This document shows, in pieces, positions 22,385 through 32,966 of a stretch of DNA of 64,000 nucleotides (its first letter is position 1; each line of letters begins with the position of its first letter). The notes beneath the pieces are model-generated. The model did not search any database and had not been told where the DNA came from. It was given only the letters and a program-made list of their open reading frames with translations. The translations under genes and the position numbers were made by a program. This stretch comes from Liopterus haemorrhoidalis (taxonomy: Eukaryota; Arthropoda; Insecta; Coleoptera; Dytiscidae), in the NCBI GenBank assembly GCA_963971575.1, contig OZ020622.1:19842879-19906878 (forward strand). The letters are read 5' to 3'.

Positions 22385-23205
22385 ATTTATTTTTGCCTAC
22401 GAAACCCTGGACATTTCTGTATGTAATTATATTCGTAAATTCTTCGAAAATAAATCTGCAAAATATTGTTCATATCGGTTAAAGGATACAGGCGTGTCTA
22501 AAGTTTCTTGTTTATGCCTACAAAACCCTAGACATTTCTATATATAATTATATTCGTAGATTCTTAGAGAATAAATCTGCAAAATATTGTTCATATCGAT
22601 CAAAGGATATAGGATTGTCTAGAATTTCTTGTTAATGCCTACGAAACCGTATTAAATAGACAATTCTGCATGTATATATATTTTTAGATACTCAGAAAAT
22701 AAATCTGCAAAATACTGTTCGTATCGGTCAGATATAGGAGTATCTTAGGGTTTCTTATTTATGCCCACGAAACCCTAGACATTTATATAAGTTGTTTTAT
22801 CCGCAGATTTTTAAATAATAAATCTGCAAATTATTTTTCTTATCAATCAAAGGATAGGTATAGAAGTGTCTACAGTTTCTTGTTTATGCCTACGAAACTC
22901 TAGACATTTCTATAGGTTGTTTTATCCGCAAATTCCTAGAGAATAAATCTGCAAAATATTTTTCATATCGATCATAGGATATAGGAGTGTCTAGAGTTTC
23001 TTGTTTATACCTACGAAACCCTAGACGTTTCTATATGTTATTTTATTCGCAGTTTCTTAGAGAATAAAACTTCAAAATATTGTTGATATCAGTCAAAGGA
23101 TATAGGAGTATCTAGAGTTTCTTGTTTATGCCTACGAAATCCTACACATTTCTATATGTAATTATATTCGTAGATTCTTAGAGAACAAATCTGCAAAATA
23201 CCTGT
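22385..23205. repeat. Satellite, about 7 units of 121-125 bp
   Basis: Each unit carries GTTTATGCCTACGAAACCCT, AGACATTTCTATATG, TTCTTAGAGAATAAATCTGC, AAAATATTGTTCATATCG and AAGGATATAGGAGTGTCTAG. Unit starts lie near 22385, 22503, 22625, 22751, 22876, 22997 and 23118. Units are moderately diverged. The array sits only 130 bp inside intron 1 from exon 1. Confidence 0.88.
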
Positions 23206-23334
23206 CAATCAAGAGAACCTGAAGAGTCCCCAGTTGGCTAACTGGGGAGATCTTAGGAAAAATGACGTCACAGTGTTACCCAGATCACTAATATGCACTA
23301 GCTAATTATATATGTACGATGATATTTGACTTAC

Positions 23335-23422
23335 CAACTGGTATAAGATGAGGCAGCCCGCAGCAGTTGTATGCAAAGATGCATATGATGATGACGTGTG
23401 ATGTCACTGTTATCAGCCGCAT
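23335..23422 (-). CDS. Kainate-type ionotropic glutamate receptor 1, exon 1 (start codon and signal peptide)
   Basis: ATG at 23422-23420 opens MRLITVTSHVIIICIFAYNC, then CGLPHLIPVG, interrupted by the donor GTAAGT at 23334. The hydrophobic core VIIICIFAY after an Arg-containing start is a signal peptide, as expected for a receptor whose amino-terminal domain is extracellular. The exon ends in phase 1 and joins exon 2 to give PVGGVFDENE, matching the short linker before the first strand in kainate receptors. The 88-nt length is exactly frame-compatible. Start choice: it is the only Met before the signal core. The transcription start was not identified. Confidence 0.88.
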
Positions 23423-23792
23423 AGTGGAAGTTTTTCAATTAATTTTATTGTGAGGGAAAGAAAAATCGATGTACACTTTTACGGTATTTTAATTAACTTG
23501 TTAATCCATTAAAAATGTAGGTTTCATTTTATGAAAACTCCGAACAACCCTAGAAATAATAACAGTCATGCTTTAGTCTAATATCTACTAAAACTCATTA
23601 ATGAAAGAGCACAGTGAAATAAGGATTAAAGGTGAGGACCTGCTTATTAAAAAAATATGCATATATGTATGTATACCAAGTTTTTCCATAAATAATGTTA
23701 CAAGGTATTAAGGCTTTACCAAAAAACAGAAATGTGTTTTATTAATTTTAAGTTTAATGTTAAGTTTTTAATTTTATAGTACTATTTTTATA
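23423..23792. promoter_or_regulatory. 5' flank of receptor gene 1
   Basis: This must contain the 5' untranslated sequence and probably the proximal promoter of receptor gene 1 (read on the minus strand), because a mobile element begins at 23793. I saw no convincing TATA box or initiator, so this is positional inference only. Confidence 0.3.
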
Positions 23793-25101
23793 CAAGCTGT
23801 CTCAAAAGAAATTTTATATTTAGTGGATCGATTAAAAAAAAGTAAGCCGTATATAGAAAAAATGATTATTAATTATTAAAATACACTTTTTGGGGATTTA
23901 TTTCTTAAAAATATTATCGTCTAAATGTAGACCCTTGCGTTCTCGGCACTCATTTAATCGAACAGTAAAATTACTTATGACGTCTCGGCAAGTGGTCTCA
24001 GGGATGGCTGCCATTTCGTGACGGATATTTTCTTTCAAATGCGCCAGTGAATTCGGTTTATTGGCGTAAACTTTAGATTTAAGATAACCTCATAGGAAAA
24101 AGTCCATAGGGGTTAAATCTGGACTGCGTGGAGGCCAATTTATGTCACCTCTCCGGGAGATCAATTTTCCTGAGAAAATTTCACGAACACGTGGCAGAGA
24201 CATATTGGACGTGTGTGAAGTTGCTCCGTCCTGTTGGAACCATGTTCTTTGGTTATAGCCAGGAAAGTTTTGCAGTTCAGGTACCAAGAAGTTGTCTAAC
24301 ATCTCCACATAACGCTCTGAATTCACTGTAACTGCACGCCCCCTTTCGTCTTCAAAAAAGTAAGGGCCGATAATTCCTCGCGCCGACATTGCAGCCCATA
24401 CGGTCACTTTAGGCGAATGTAGGGGTTTCTGATATTTGCGTTTCGGATTCGTTGCACTCCAGTAGCGGCAGTTCTGCTTATTTACGTGGCCATTAATATG
24501 AAAATGAGCTCCATCCGAAAACAAAATGTTGGTAAACGTTGAAAATCGCTCAATCACCTGATTTACGAAATTAAGCCTCTGACTGGCATCTTGGGGCTTT
24601 AATTCTTGCACCAATTGAATTTTGTAGGGGTGCAGATTTAGGTCTTTGTGCATAATGCGATGTAATGATGATCTATGCACATTTAAAGCACTTGCGCGTT
24701 TCCGAATTGAAAGGTTCGGGTCGTCACGAACAGACTGATTAACATTCTCCACGTTTTCTACCGTTCTTGATGACCTAGGTCGCCCGGATTTTGATTTATC
24801 CAGCGTTGTACCAGTCTCTTCAAACTTTTTAACCCAATGTCGAATGAGAGGAATGCTTGGCGCATCATTTAAGTGGCGAAAACCTCGAATACTGCAGAAT
24901 TTTCTACGCGCTACAGTCGCCGAATCACCGTTTTTGTAAAACTCTCGCACGCATAACGCGCGGTCTGCTCCCGAGAAACGCTCCATAGCGACTGAATTCC
25001 CAAGAGCCAGGCTACCGATTGACGTAACCCCCGCGCCCCTCGGATACGTTGCGTTCACGCAGTAAGCTAAATAAATATAAAATTTCTTTTGAGACACCTT
25101 G
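23793..25101 (-). mobile_element. Mariner DD41D copy 2
   Basis: Same ends as copy 1 (left end with one change, CAAGCTGTCTC) and TA flanks, on the minus strand. 1309 bp. It lies directly upstream of receptor gene 1, inverted relative to copy 1 on the other side of exon 1. Confidence 0.95.
23898..24986 (-). pseudogene. DD41D transposase, copy 2 (one premature stop)
   Basis: The frame is open from MERFSGADRALCVREFYKNG through both helix-turn-helix regions, WVKKFEETGTTLDKSKSGRP, all three catalytic Asp motifs (FSDGAHFHI, with the usual Glu after Asp changed to Gly; QQDGATSHTS; RSPDLTPMDFFL). It then meets TGA where copy 3 has TGG (Trp). The remaining C-terminal part is in frame to the natural stop, ending DDIIFKK. 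This is the best preserved of the three. Confidence 0.93.
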
Positions 25102-25447
25102 TATTATTTATCTTAGTTATTATTGCTTTATCTGTTTTTCGCCCTAATATTTGGTTTCTACACGTTTCAGATGATTATAACCCAATATCCGTAAAAAAAC
25201 ATATTTTTGGCTTTCTGTCTGTCTGTCCAAGATTCATCCAAAAACGGCTGGACATATTTTCACGTAATTTGGTGTGAGGATATAGTAAAGCCATGATTCG
25301 AACATAGGCTGAAAGGAAGGTATCTCAAAATATTTATTCTAGGGGTAAAAAATAAAATAAAATATCTCCCATATTACTGACAACAGCAAAATTATATGTT
25401 TTAAAAAAATAATAATAATTAGAAAACAAATCTTTTATTTCTATTAA
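25102..25447. other. No gene recognised
   Basis: AT-rich spacer with a short GTCT run near 25215. Confidence 0.45.
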
Positions 25448-26333
25448 TTACCGACCGCCAACATATATAAAGGAGGTATTGTGATCATACCGATTTTGAC
25501 GTTTCGAGATTTCGATGGATCTACATAACGTTTTGGCTATTTTTAGCATGATGTCTGTCGGTCTGTCTGTCCGTCCGTCCGTTTGTCTGTCTGTCCGTCT
25601 GCCCGTCCGTCCGTCTGTCTGTGTACACGTGCAGAGCAAATTCGGCTGAAAGGATTTTCATCAAACTTCATATTTAAGCTTCTGCCATCAATGGCACGAG
25701 TTGATCAACTTTTGGTAAAAATCGGTTGAGTAAAAATGGGAGTTTACTCGTGTCGATTTTAAGATTTTTGCGAATATTTCACAACAGAAAAATATTTCGA
25801 AAAAATTTATTGAACAAAATTTGCTATAAAAGTAATAGCTAACAATTTTTATTTGAGATATTTTTTGAATTTTTTTCCAAGTCTCAATTTTTACCGACCG
25901 TCAACATATATAAGGGAGGTATTGTGATCATACCGATTTTGACATTTCGAGATTTCGATGGATCTCCACGAATTGAGGTCCCTACATAACATTTTGACTA
26001 TTTTTAGCATGATGTCTGTCGGTCTGTCTGTCCATCTGTCTGTCTGTCTGTCTGTTCGTCTGTCCGTCTGTGTACACGTGTAGAGCGAATTCGGCTGAAA
26101 GGATTTTTATGAAACTTTATATTTAAGCTTTTGCCGTCAGTGGCACGAGTTGATCAACTTTTGGTAAAAATCGGTTGACTAAAAATGGGAGTTTACTCGT
26201 GTCGATTTTAAGATTTTTAAAAAGAAAAATATTTCGAAAAAAATTATTGAACAAAAGTTGCTATAAAAGTAATAACTAATAACTTTTAATTGAGACGTTT
26301 TTTGATAAAACGAAAAATTTCGAATAATTTCTG
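25448..26333. repeat. Tandem duplication, two units of about 443 bp
   Basis: Both units begin TTACCGACCG.CAACATATAT and share GGAGGTATTGTGATCATACC, GATTTCGATGGATCT, a GTCT/GTCC-rich run, GTACACGTG.AGAGC and TTGATCAACTTTTGGTAAAA. The second unit begins at 25891. The open frame through the GTCT run is low-complexity. No protein or known family was recognised. Confidence 0.8.
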
Positions 26334-26345
26334 TAAAATTTTTCG

Positions 26346-26655
26346 AAATTTTTTCATACTTATAAGTAACGTTTCCATGGTCATGATAAATAATATCTCT
26401 GTTAGAAAATATTAGGCCAAGTTATTTCTACTCTGCTGCTAGAATGTAATTTATATAAGTACTTTACGATGGCGGTCGGTCCTGTGGTGGCCACAGCTGA
26501 TTTTTTCATACTTATATGTAACGTTTCCATGCTCATGGTAAATAATATCTCTGCTAAAAAAATTAGGCCGTTATTTCTACTCTGCTGCTAGAATGTATTT
26601 TATACAAGTACTTTATGATGGCGGTCGGTCCTGTGGTGGCCACAGCCGATTTTTT
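26346..26655. repeat. Tandem duplication, two units of about 151 bp
   Basis: Units starting near 26350 and 26501 share TTTTTTCATACTTATA.GTAA, CGTTTCCATG, TACTCTGCTGCTAGAATGTA and GATGGCGGTCGGTCCTGTGG. They directly follow the 443-bp duplication, so the 25.4-26.7 kb block is a run of two different tandem doublets. Confidence 0.8.
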
Positions 26656-26952
26656 TTTTTCATGTAGATGGATAGCTGGGGAGTTACGGGAGAACACCCT
26701 AAAGCTAAACTTTTGAAATACCTCTCTTATTATTGACGAGCAAAATCGTAAATGACTTTGTATATATTATTGTGAATACTTTTTCGAATGAATGAATATA
26801 TGGAGAGCTCCGGGGGTACTATCTAAAAGTAAAATCTTGAAATATTTTTGTTTTCCATTCAATGCAGTTTTTATTAAGAATATTATTTAGAGAGCAAGAG
26901 TAGTGTTACTTATAAAGTAGAGTATCTCATTTACCATTTACTAAACGGTAAA

Positions 26953-27025
26953 ACGGTCGTAGCTCAGTTAGTTAGTGTGTGGACTACTGAGCAGCGGGCC
27001 AGGGTTCATTACCCGATACCGGCAA
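26953..27025 (+). other. tRNA-like sequence, probable SINE head
   Basis: CGGTCGTAGCTCAGTTAGTT resembles a D arm with A box. GCGGGCCAGGGTTCATTACC resembles a T arm with B box. Acceptor pairing is poor and there is no proper anticodon arm, so this looks like a tRNA-derived SINE or pseudogene rather than a tRNA gene. Confidence 0.4.
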
Positions 27026-27391
27026 AAACACCTTACATTTTTCCGACCATTTCTCCCTCGGAAAGCATAGGACAACCACCAAGGTAAAAGCCCTAGTACA
27101 GTTTTCCCAAAAATAATTAGTGGTTCAGATTCCATAATAGTAAATTGTAGGTCCCATACAATTGTGTTGCACAGGCAACACACACAACACAACTGTATGC
27201 GGGGAAATAGCCTACTCTCGGAACACCGATTTGGCACTCTAAAGAAGAGAAACAGTAAAAATGTGTATAAGAAAAGAAACTATTTCGCTCTGTTCAATGC
27301 AGTTTTTAATAAGATATTTATTTGGGGAGTTATAGGGAGAGCTACCTATAAACCAAGTACCGCACTTATTATTTACTTAACATCGTAAATA
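27026..27391. other. No gene recognised; possible SINE body
   Basis: Moderately GC-rich for this window up to about 27240. It could be the body of the tRNA-like element before it. No coding motif was seen. Confidence 0.35.
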
Positions 27392-28644
27392 CAAGGTGTC
27401 TCAAAAGAAATTTTATATTTATTTAGCTTACTGCGTGAACGCAACGTATCCGAGGGGCGCGGGGGTAATGTCAATCGGTAGCCTGGCTCTTGGGAATTCA
27501 GTCGCTATGGAGCGTTTCTCGGGAGCAGACCGCGCGTTATGCGTGCGAGAGTTTTACAAAAACGGTGATTCGGCGACTGTAGCGCGTAGATAATTCTGCA
27601 GTATTCGAGGTTTTCGCCACTTAAATGATGCGCTGGATAAATCAAAATCCGGGCGACCTAGGTCATCAAGAACGGTAGAAAACGTGGAGAATGTTAATCA
27701 GTCTGTTCGTGACGACCCGAACCTTTCAATTCGGAAGCGCGCAAGTGCTTTAAATGTGCATAGATCATCATTACATCGCATTATGCACAAAGACCTAAAG
27801 CTGCACCCCTACAAAATTCAATTGGTGCAAGAATTAAAGCCCTAAGATGCCAGTCAGAGGCTTAATTTCGTAAATCAGGTGATTGAGCGATTTTCAACGT
27901 TTACCAACATTTTGTTTTCGGATGAAGCTCATTTTCATCTTAATGGCCACGTAAATAAGCAGAACTGCCGCTACTGGAGTGCAACGAATCCGAAACGCGA
28001 ACATCAGAAACCCCTACATTCACCTAAAGTGACCGTATGGGCTGCGATGTCGGCGCGAGGAATTATCGGCCCTTACTTTTTTGAAGACGAAAGGGGGCGT
28101 GCAGTTACAGTGAATTCAGAGCGTTATGTGGAGATGTTAGACAACTTCTTGGTACCTGAACTGCAAAACTTTCCTGGCTATAACCAAAGAACATGGTTCC
28201 AACAGGACGGAGCAACTTCACACACGTCCAATATGTCTCTGCCACGTGTTCGTGAAATTTTCTCAGGCAAATTGATCTCCCGGAGAGGTGACATAAATTG
28301 TCATCCACGCAGTCCAGATTTAACCCCTATGGACTTTTTCCTATGGGGTTATCTTAATTCTAAAGTTTACGCCAATAAACCGACTTCACTGGCGCATTTG
28401 AAAGAAAATATCCGTCACGAAATGGCAGCCATCTCTAAGTCCACCTGCCGAGACGTCATAAGTAATTTTACTGTTCGATTAAATGAGTGCCGAGAACGCG
28501 AGGGTCTACATTTAGACGATATTATTTTTAAGAAATAAATCCCCAAAAAGTGTATTTTAATAATTAATAAACATTTTTTCTATATACCGCTTACTTTTTT
28601 TTTAATCGATCCACTAAATATAAAATTTCTTTTGAGACACCTTG
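27392..28644 (+). mobile_element. Mariner DD41D copy 3
   Basis: Perfect inverted ends CAAGGTGTCTCAAAAGAAAT with TA flanks. It is 1253 bp, about 60 bp shorter than its siblings because of an internal deletion. Confidence 0.95.
27507..28538 (+). pseudogene. DD41D transposase, copy 3
   Basis: The N-terminal part is broken by AAA to TAA at 27591 (after VARR) and by a deletion near 27633 that removes the IPLIRHWVKKFEETGT helix. A further CAA to TAA lies near 27843. From 27879 the frame is open to the natural stop and keeps FSDEAHFHLNG, QQDGATSHTS, RSPDLTPMDFFLWGY and the full C-terminus ending DDIIFKK. It keeps Trp where copies 1 and 2 share a stop. Confidence 0.93.
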
Positions 28645-28754
28645 TATATACAAAAGAGTTGTTTAGAATAAAGAAACGATTATTTTGTTCTACTTGAAAC
28701 TGAAATATCGCACTTATCTTCTACAACAAAAATGTACCTTACAAAAACCGTACG

Positions 28755-29155
28755 AAGTACGAGTACTCCATCTAATAATTATATAAATTATTACTAAGAG
28801 ATTTCACGACATTGTCAAAAACCATTTCTCTGTACACTTTTGCCGATGATTTTTACACAAAATGGATACTCGACATGCCCTCATAAATGAATCCCCACTA
28901 AACTATCATATATGAGGGATCATAACCCCTTTCAACACTCAGGACAAGTCGACTTGCTTCTAGAGATGACCGAGTATAAACTTTATGATTTTGTTTATTA
29001 AAACTTTCTTCTACAGTAAAAAGGATTCGTCGATAACTGTCATTCACGTACTGAGCTAACAGTCGCTTGGCTTTTTCTTTTCTGTTTTTCTTTAGATCAT
29101 CTCTTGAATAGCTTGGCAGCTCGATACACAAACATTCTGCTGATAGCAAGTGGAT
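28755..29155 (-). pseudogene. Tc1/mariner-like transposase fragment (third family)
   Basis: On the minus strand it reads AKRLLAQYVNDSYRRILFTV, EESFNKQNHKVYTRSSLEA, VERGYDPSYMIV, stop, WGFIYEGMSSIHFV and AKVYREMVFDNVVKSL. This resembles the central catalytic region of maT/DD37-type Tc1-mariner transposases (RILF.DE..F..E...NKQND..Y, RG..P.S.MVW). It differs from the DD34D and DD41D copies nearby. No termini were found. Confidence 0.65.
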
Positions 29156-29400
29156 GTTACAATTTAAAAATATTCACTTTTTGAGAAAGCACACTTATGA
29201 AGACAAGTAACGGTGATTCGGTTTTCTATATCGCTCCATTCCATGATTAATAATTTCATTGTTTTTAAACTATAGCTACTTTCGTAGAGTATAAACATAA
29301 ATTGTCATATGTGTTGTTATTTTGATACAGAAAAACAAATTGTCCTAACAGGTCTGAGCAAAGTTGTAACGGTATTTATTGCACTGTGACTAGATATATA

Positions 29401-29609
29401 CAGAGTGATTATTTAATGGCGAGACGACGTCACTGGAAGTTTTAATAATTTGCCGTTTCATACACATCGTAGCAGGCGATTATGCGCGCATTCGCATAAT
29501 CTCTTTTTCTTCATAATCAAATTTTCTGCAAGGTTATTATAGTCATAGTATTCTGCTTGGAGGCACGTAAAATTCGGGGACGTCGTCTCGCCATTAAATA
29601 ATCAGTCTG
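29401..29609. mobile_element. TA-flanked MITE with 30-bp inverted ends
   Basis: Ends CAGAGTGATTATTTAATGGC and inverted CAGACTGATTATTTAATGGC run on through GAGACGACGTC, flanked by TA. 209 bp, no coding. The termini suggest a Tc1/mariner deletion derivative. Confidence 0.85.
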
Positions 29610-30042
29610 TACGTACGTTTACTTGAATTTTTAAAAGAAGTGTCTTTAAGAATAAATGTCCGACTCAATATTTATGGTATGGACACATACTTGCTGAGCA
29701 TTTGAATGAAATTTCCGCCCTCCTTAAAAAACCGATCTCGTCTACTGGATAAAAAGAGTTGCTAAATACATTTTTTTGAAATATTCTCTATTGCGAAATA
29801 TTCATGAAACACATTGGTAAACTATGCATTCCGGTGGACGGATCTGTACCAAAAGTTAATCAAATTGAGATATTCACGTCCTAAGCTTAAGTGGGTTTTT
29901 ACACGGTTTAATTTATTGATCAATAAATTGAAAAAGTTGACCTTCAATTTATTGATGTGTGTAAAGTGTTCAAATTTCATCAATCAATTAAACAATTTAT
30001 TGACGTAAAAATGGATCAATTTATTTTGAAAATAGAACAAGT
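29610..30042. other. No gene recognised
   Basis: AT-rich. The palindromic block TTTATTGATCAATAAATTG near 29919 recurs near 31611-31623 in a similar context, so repeats C and the intervening DNA may lie inside an older unit. Confidence 0.4.
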
Positions 30043-30096
30043 TCTTTTTTAGGGTTTTGTAGGTATGACCAAAAAACCCTTATACCGTCATTTTGT

Positions 30097-30097
30097 C

Positions 30098-30151
<54 letters not shown>
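30097..30151. repeat. GTCT microsatellite
   Basis: About 13 perfect GTCT units within the head of copy C. Shorter GTCT runs occupy the same place in the other copies. Confidence 0.95.
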
Positions 30152-30630
30152 TCGGTTAAAATTGTAGCCAAACGGCTAAACCTAGAGAGTTGAAATTTGG
30201 CATGCTTATACAACTCTTTGACCCGCACATAGGAAAAATACTAAAACATCTAAAAAACATACCCCCCTAAAAATATAAACAAATATGTGCTCATCGAAAA
30301 CAAAAATATTTTTTTTTAATTCTGAGTAGGGTATCAAATGAAAGCCCTTAGTACGTGGATTAACGATCAAATTTTTATTTTTGCAAAATAAATTATTTTG
30401 ATGCGATTTTTGCCAAAATTGTGCAAAAAAATTTTTGTCCCACACCCTGTAGCCCAGATGGTTTAAACTAAAAATCTAAAAAAATTCCAAGTAATGTATA
30501 TTGGCGTGAACCGAAATAGTAGAACAAGAATTTTTGATCAGATTATGTTTTCGGCAAATAACGCATTTTTTGTGGTTTTTGGTTCACAAAGTACAAAAGT
30601 TATACCAATGTAAGACACTCATTTACAAAG

Positions 30631-30716
30631 CGTCCGATGGCGCAACGGGTTAGCGCGCTGGTGTCGGATGCTAAAATTCTCTGGAAAACGAAGGGTTTCG
30701 AGTTCGAGTACGGACG
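30631..30716 (+). other. tRNA-like module in copy C
   Basis: CGTCCG at 30631 can pair with CGGACG at 30711-30716 as an acceptor stem. The D arm GGCGCAACGGGTTAGCGC pairs well, and a T-arm-like GGGTTTCGAGTTCGAG follows. The middle is too long and irregular for a normal anticodon arm. It is of a different tRNA type from the modules in copies A, B and D. Confidence 0.5.
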
Positions 30717-31143
30717 GGAGTGAGTTTTATTTTTTCTGTTTTTTTTTTTTGCATTTTTAATATGTTGAAATTATTTTGTCAAAATTCTAGTTATATTTAA
30801 TTTTTAAGAGCGTAAATTTAATAACCAGTCTTATTATATGATTAACAGACGATAAATTATTTTAAAAATATCGTTCATTTTGCCGTGATTACTATAAAGT
30901 AAAATTGGTCCTACACACTCAGCATACCGCCTTCACTTATTATATACCTGCGAAACCCTGAAATGTGTGAATATTCACACTTCACATCAATTTTTTCATA
31001 TATATATATTTTTTAGGGAATTCTAGGTATTTTGTTATCTGTTTATTTATTGTCAACTGTTTAGTTATAACATAACCAAGAAATGTATATGTTATGTGTT
31101 TAGTTTTCAAAGGTGATAGAACCGCAAACGTTCTAAATCACCA

Positions 31144-31410
31144 TCATCTAGGTTATGTCTCTGCCAACGGAGTGGCCGACCTCGTTAAATCGCATATTTC
31201 TGACTGGAAAAACAGTCTTGTGAAACAGCCAAACAGAATTGTGAGGATGCTAGTTCAAGTCCTCGTTGTTGATATTATTCAGACGGGAATAATATGTTAA
31301 CATTACTCCCATTTTCACAATCATTCACCCATCATCCGGGTGTAGGAACCAGCGCCCTGGCATCGGCAACTAGCCTCGTCGCAGAAATAGGCCGATGTAA
31401 ATAAATAAAA
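31144..31410 (+). repeat. Possible retroelement 3' end
   Basis: A stretch clearly less AT-rich than its surroundings ends in AAATAAATAAAAT, which suggests a LINE or SINE 3' end. The open frame at 31094-31300 has no recognisable domain. No target duplication was found. Confidence 0.3.
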
Positions 31411-31689
31411 TTAAAAAAAGGGTATTTCTTTTGTTTTTGTTAACAGCTCATGATTTTGTGAAGATTTTTTGAATATTTATATATCTGTTTTACAGTTGGT
31501 AATGTAAAAGTTTTCAAAAAAATAAATAAATTGATTTATGTAAAGTAATCATTTTATTTTCAAGGTTATAAATAAATTGTTCAATTAATTAACAAAAGAA
31601 TTGATCAATTTATTGATCAATAAACCTCTCACATTATGTGGACGTTAAATTTTATATATCTGACTAATTTATTTTATTTTGTGAGTTTT

Positions 31690-31800
31690 TAACCTAGCTC
31701 TGATGAAGATTTCATATTAAATCGAAACGTTAACGAAGTTAAAATATTGTTTTAATTTTAATTTCTGACCAGTCCGAATCTCATTACTTCCTCATCATAT
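31690..31800 (-). repeat. Block shared with the interior of the hAT at 18161
   Basis: On the minus strand it shares GGATTCGGAC-like, AACTTCG.TAACGTTTCGAT and AATCTTCATCAGAGCT words with 18357-18460 over about 100 bp. It has no flanking hAT termini here, so it is probably its own repeat that was also captured in the hAT. Confidence 0.75.
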
Positions 31801-32129
31801 AATAAGTTTTATTATGATGCTAAACATTTTATTTTATAATATTGCTAAAAATGGTACAATAACCTGCAAATTTTACAAAACAAAAATTGACAGCTACCTT
31901 GAAAAATATAAAACTGTCAAATCAGTCCGGCCAACTGATACATTTACATATAAAATTCCCTAAGCAATGATATTGTTTGATTATATAAGGCAAATTTATG
32001 AAAGAACAAAACACAAAAAATAGTATACAAAACTCGTTACATAAGGTTTATTGCCGCACTTGTCGGTCTTTGCGATTTGTTTTCTAATTTCAACACGTGC
32101 TTCAAAATCATGCCTTATGAAATTTGTGT
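31801..32129. other. No gene recognised
   Basis: AT-rich spacer. Confidence 0.45.
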
Positions 32130-32466
32130 TTTAATTTACTATGTTAAAGGATATTTGTCTTATATAAATATGTTCGCGGATGATACTTTAATATATGTTG
32201 AAGGAGATAGTTATAAAGAGGTAGTTAGTGGATTAAAAGATGAACTAAAAATAATGAATGAGTATTTTGAAATGAACAGACTGAAACTTAACTTAGATAA
32301 ATGTAAATATATGACATTATGTAAAAATAGTGAGTACGATTTAGATAAAAAAGACAATAGGGCAGAAAGAATAGAAGTTAATAATTGTGTGTTAGAATTG
32401 GTTGATAAATATAAATACTTAGGAGTTGTACTAGATAGGAAGTTGAAATTTAAAGAGCACGTGCAA
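32130..32466 (+). pseudogene. Jockey-like LINE reverse transcriptase fragment
   Basis: The plus strand reads YLSYINMFADDTLIYVEGDS with the FADD catalytic box, then LKDELKIMNEYFEMNRLKLN, LDKCKYMTL and VDKYKYLGVVLDRKLKFKEH, motifs C to E of a LINE reverse transcriptase. The frame is open but only about 110 residues are left. It is cut off abruptly by repeat E at 32467. Confidence 0.85.
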
Positions 32467-32966
32467 TTTTTTTTTCGACCACACAAAAAATCAATATTTT
32501 GCGAAAACCCAATTTGATCAAAATTTCCTGTTGAACTATTCCGGTTCCCATCAATGTACATTATTAAGATTTTTTTCAGATTTTTAGTTTAACCCCTCTA
32601 GGAGATAGGTTGGGGGACAAAAGTTTTTTGCCATTATATTTACAAAAGCCCCATAAAAAAAAAGATTTTTCAAAAATAATTTTTTTTGTGCATCCACGTA
32701 TTAAGATGTTTCATTAGATACCCAACTCAAATTTTTTAAAAAATATTTATTTTCCATTAAATACATATTTGTTTATATTTTTCCCGCGCTGTATTTTTTT
32801 TGAACTCTCTATAGTTTTTCTATATGTGGGTCAAAAAGTTGTACAAGTATGCCAAATTTCAAGTTTCTATGTTCAGCCGTTTGGTTACAATTTCTACCGT
32901 ACAGACAGACACAAGAGTGACGTTATAAGGGTTTTTTGGTGGTCATGCCTACAAAACCTTAAAAAT
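32467..32966 (-). repeat. Dispersed repeat, copy E (head part only)
   Basis: On the minus strand it starts at the head (AAGGTTTTGTAGGCATGACC, 32960) and passes through the AAATTTGGCATACTTGTAC, TAAGAT and GATCAAATTG blocks. It ends before the place of the tRNA-like module. It is the most diverged copy along with F. Confidence 0.7.

Larger units (their letters stand above)
30043..30990 (+). repeat. Dispersed repeat with tRNA-like module, copy C
   Basis: The head TTAGGGTTTTGTAGGTATGA is at 30050. A pure GTCT microsatellite spans 30097-30151. The tRNA-like module is at 30631-30716. The tail ends near CACTTATTATATACCTGCGA, AACCCTGAAATG (30945-30963). The tail read inverted (CATTTCAGGGTTTCGCAGGT) resembles the head, suggesting weak terminal inverted repeats of about 16 bp. 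Confidence 0.75.

Noticed and set aside
22385..23205. Repeat array considered as CRISPR
   Set aside because: It is a head-to-tail 121-bp satellite in which the whole unit is conserved. There are no spacers and no cas genes.
25448..25639. Thr/Asp/Arg-rich frame on the minus strand
   Set aside because: It is the translation of a GTCT/GTCC low-complexity run.
26953..27025. Functional tRNA gene
   Set aside because: D and T arms are recognisable, but the acceptor stem does not pair and the anticodon arm is irregular. It is more likely a SINE head or pseudogene.
30631..30716. Functional tRNA gene in repeat copy C
   Set aside because: The acceptor stem pairs, but the variable region is too long and irregular and it lies inside a dispersed repeat.
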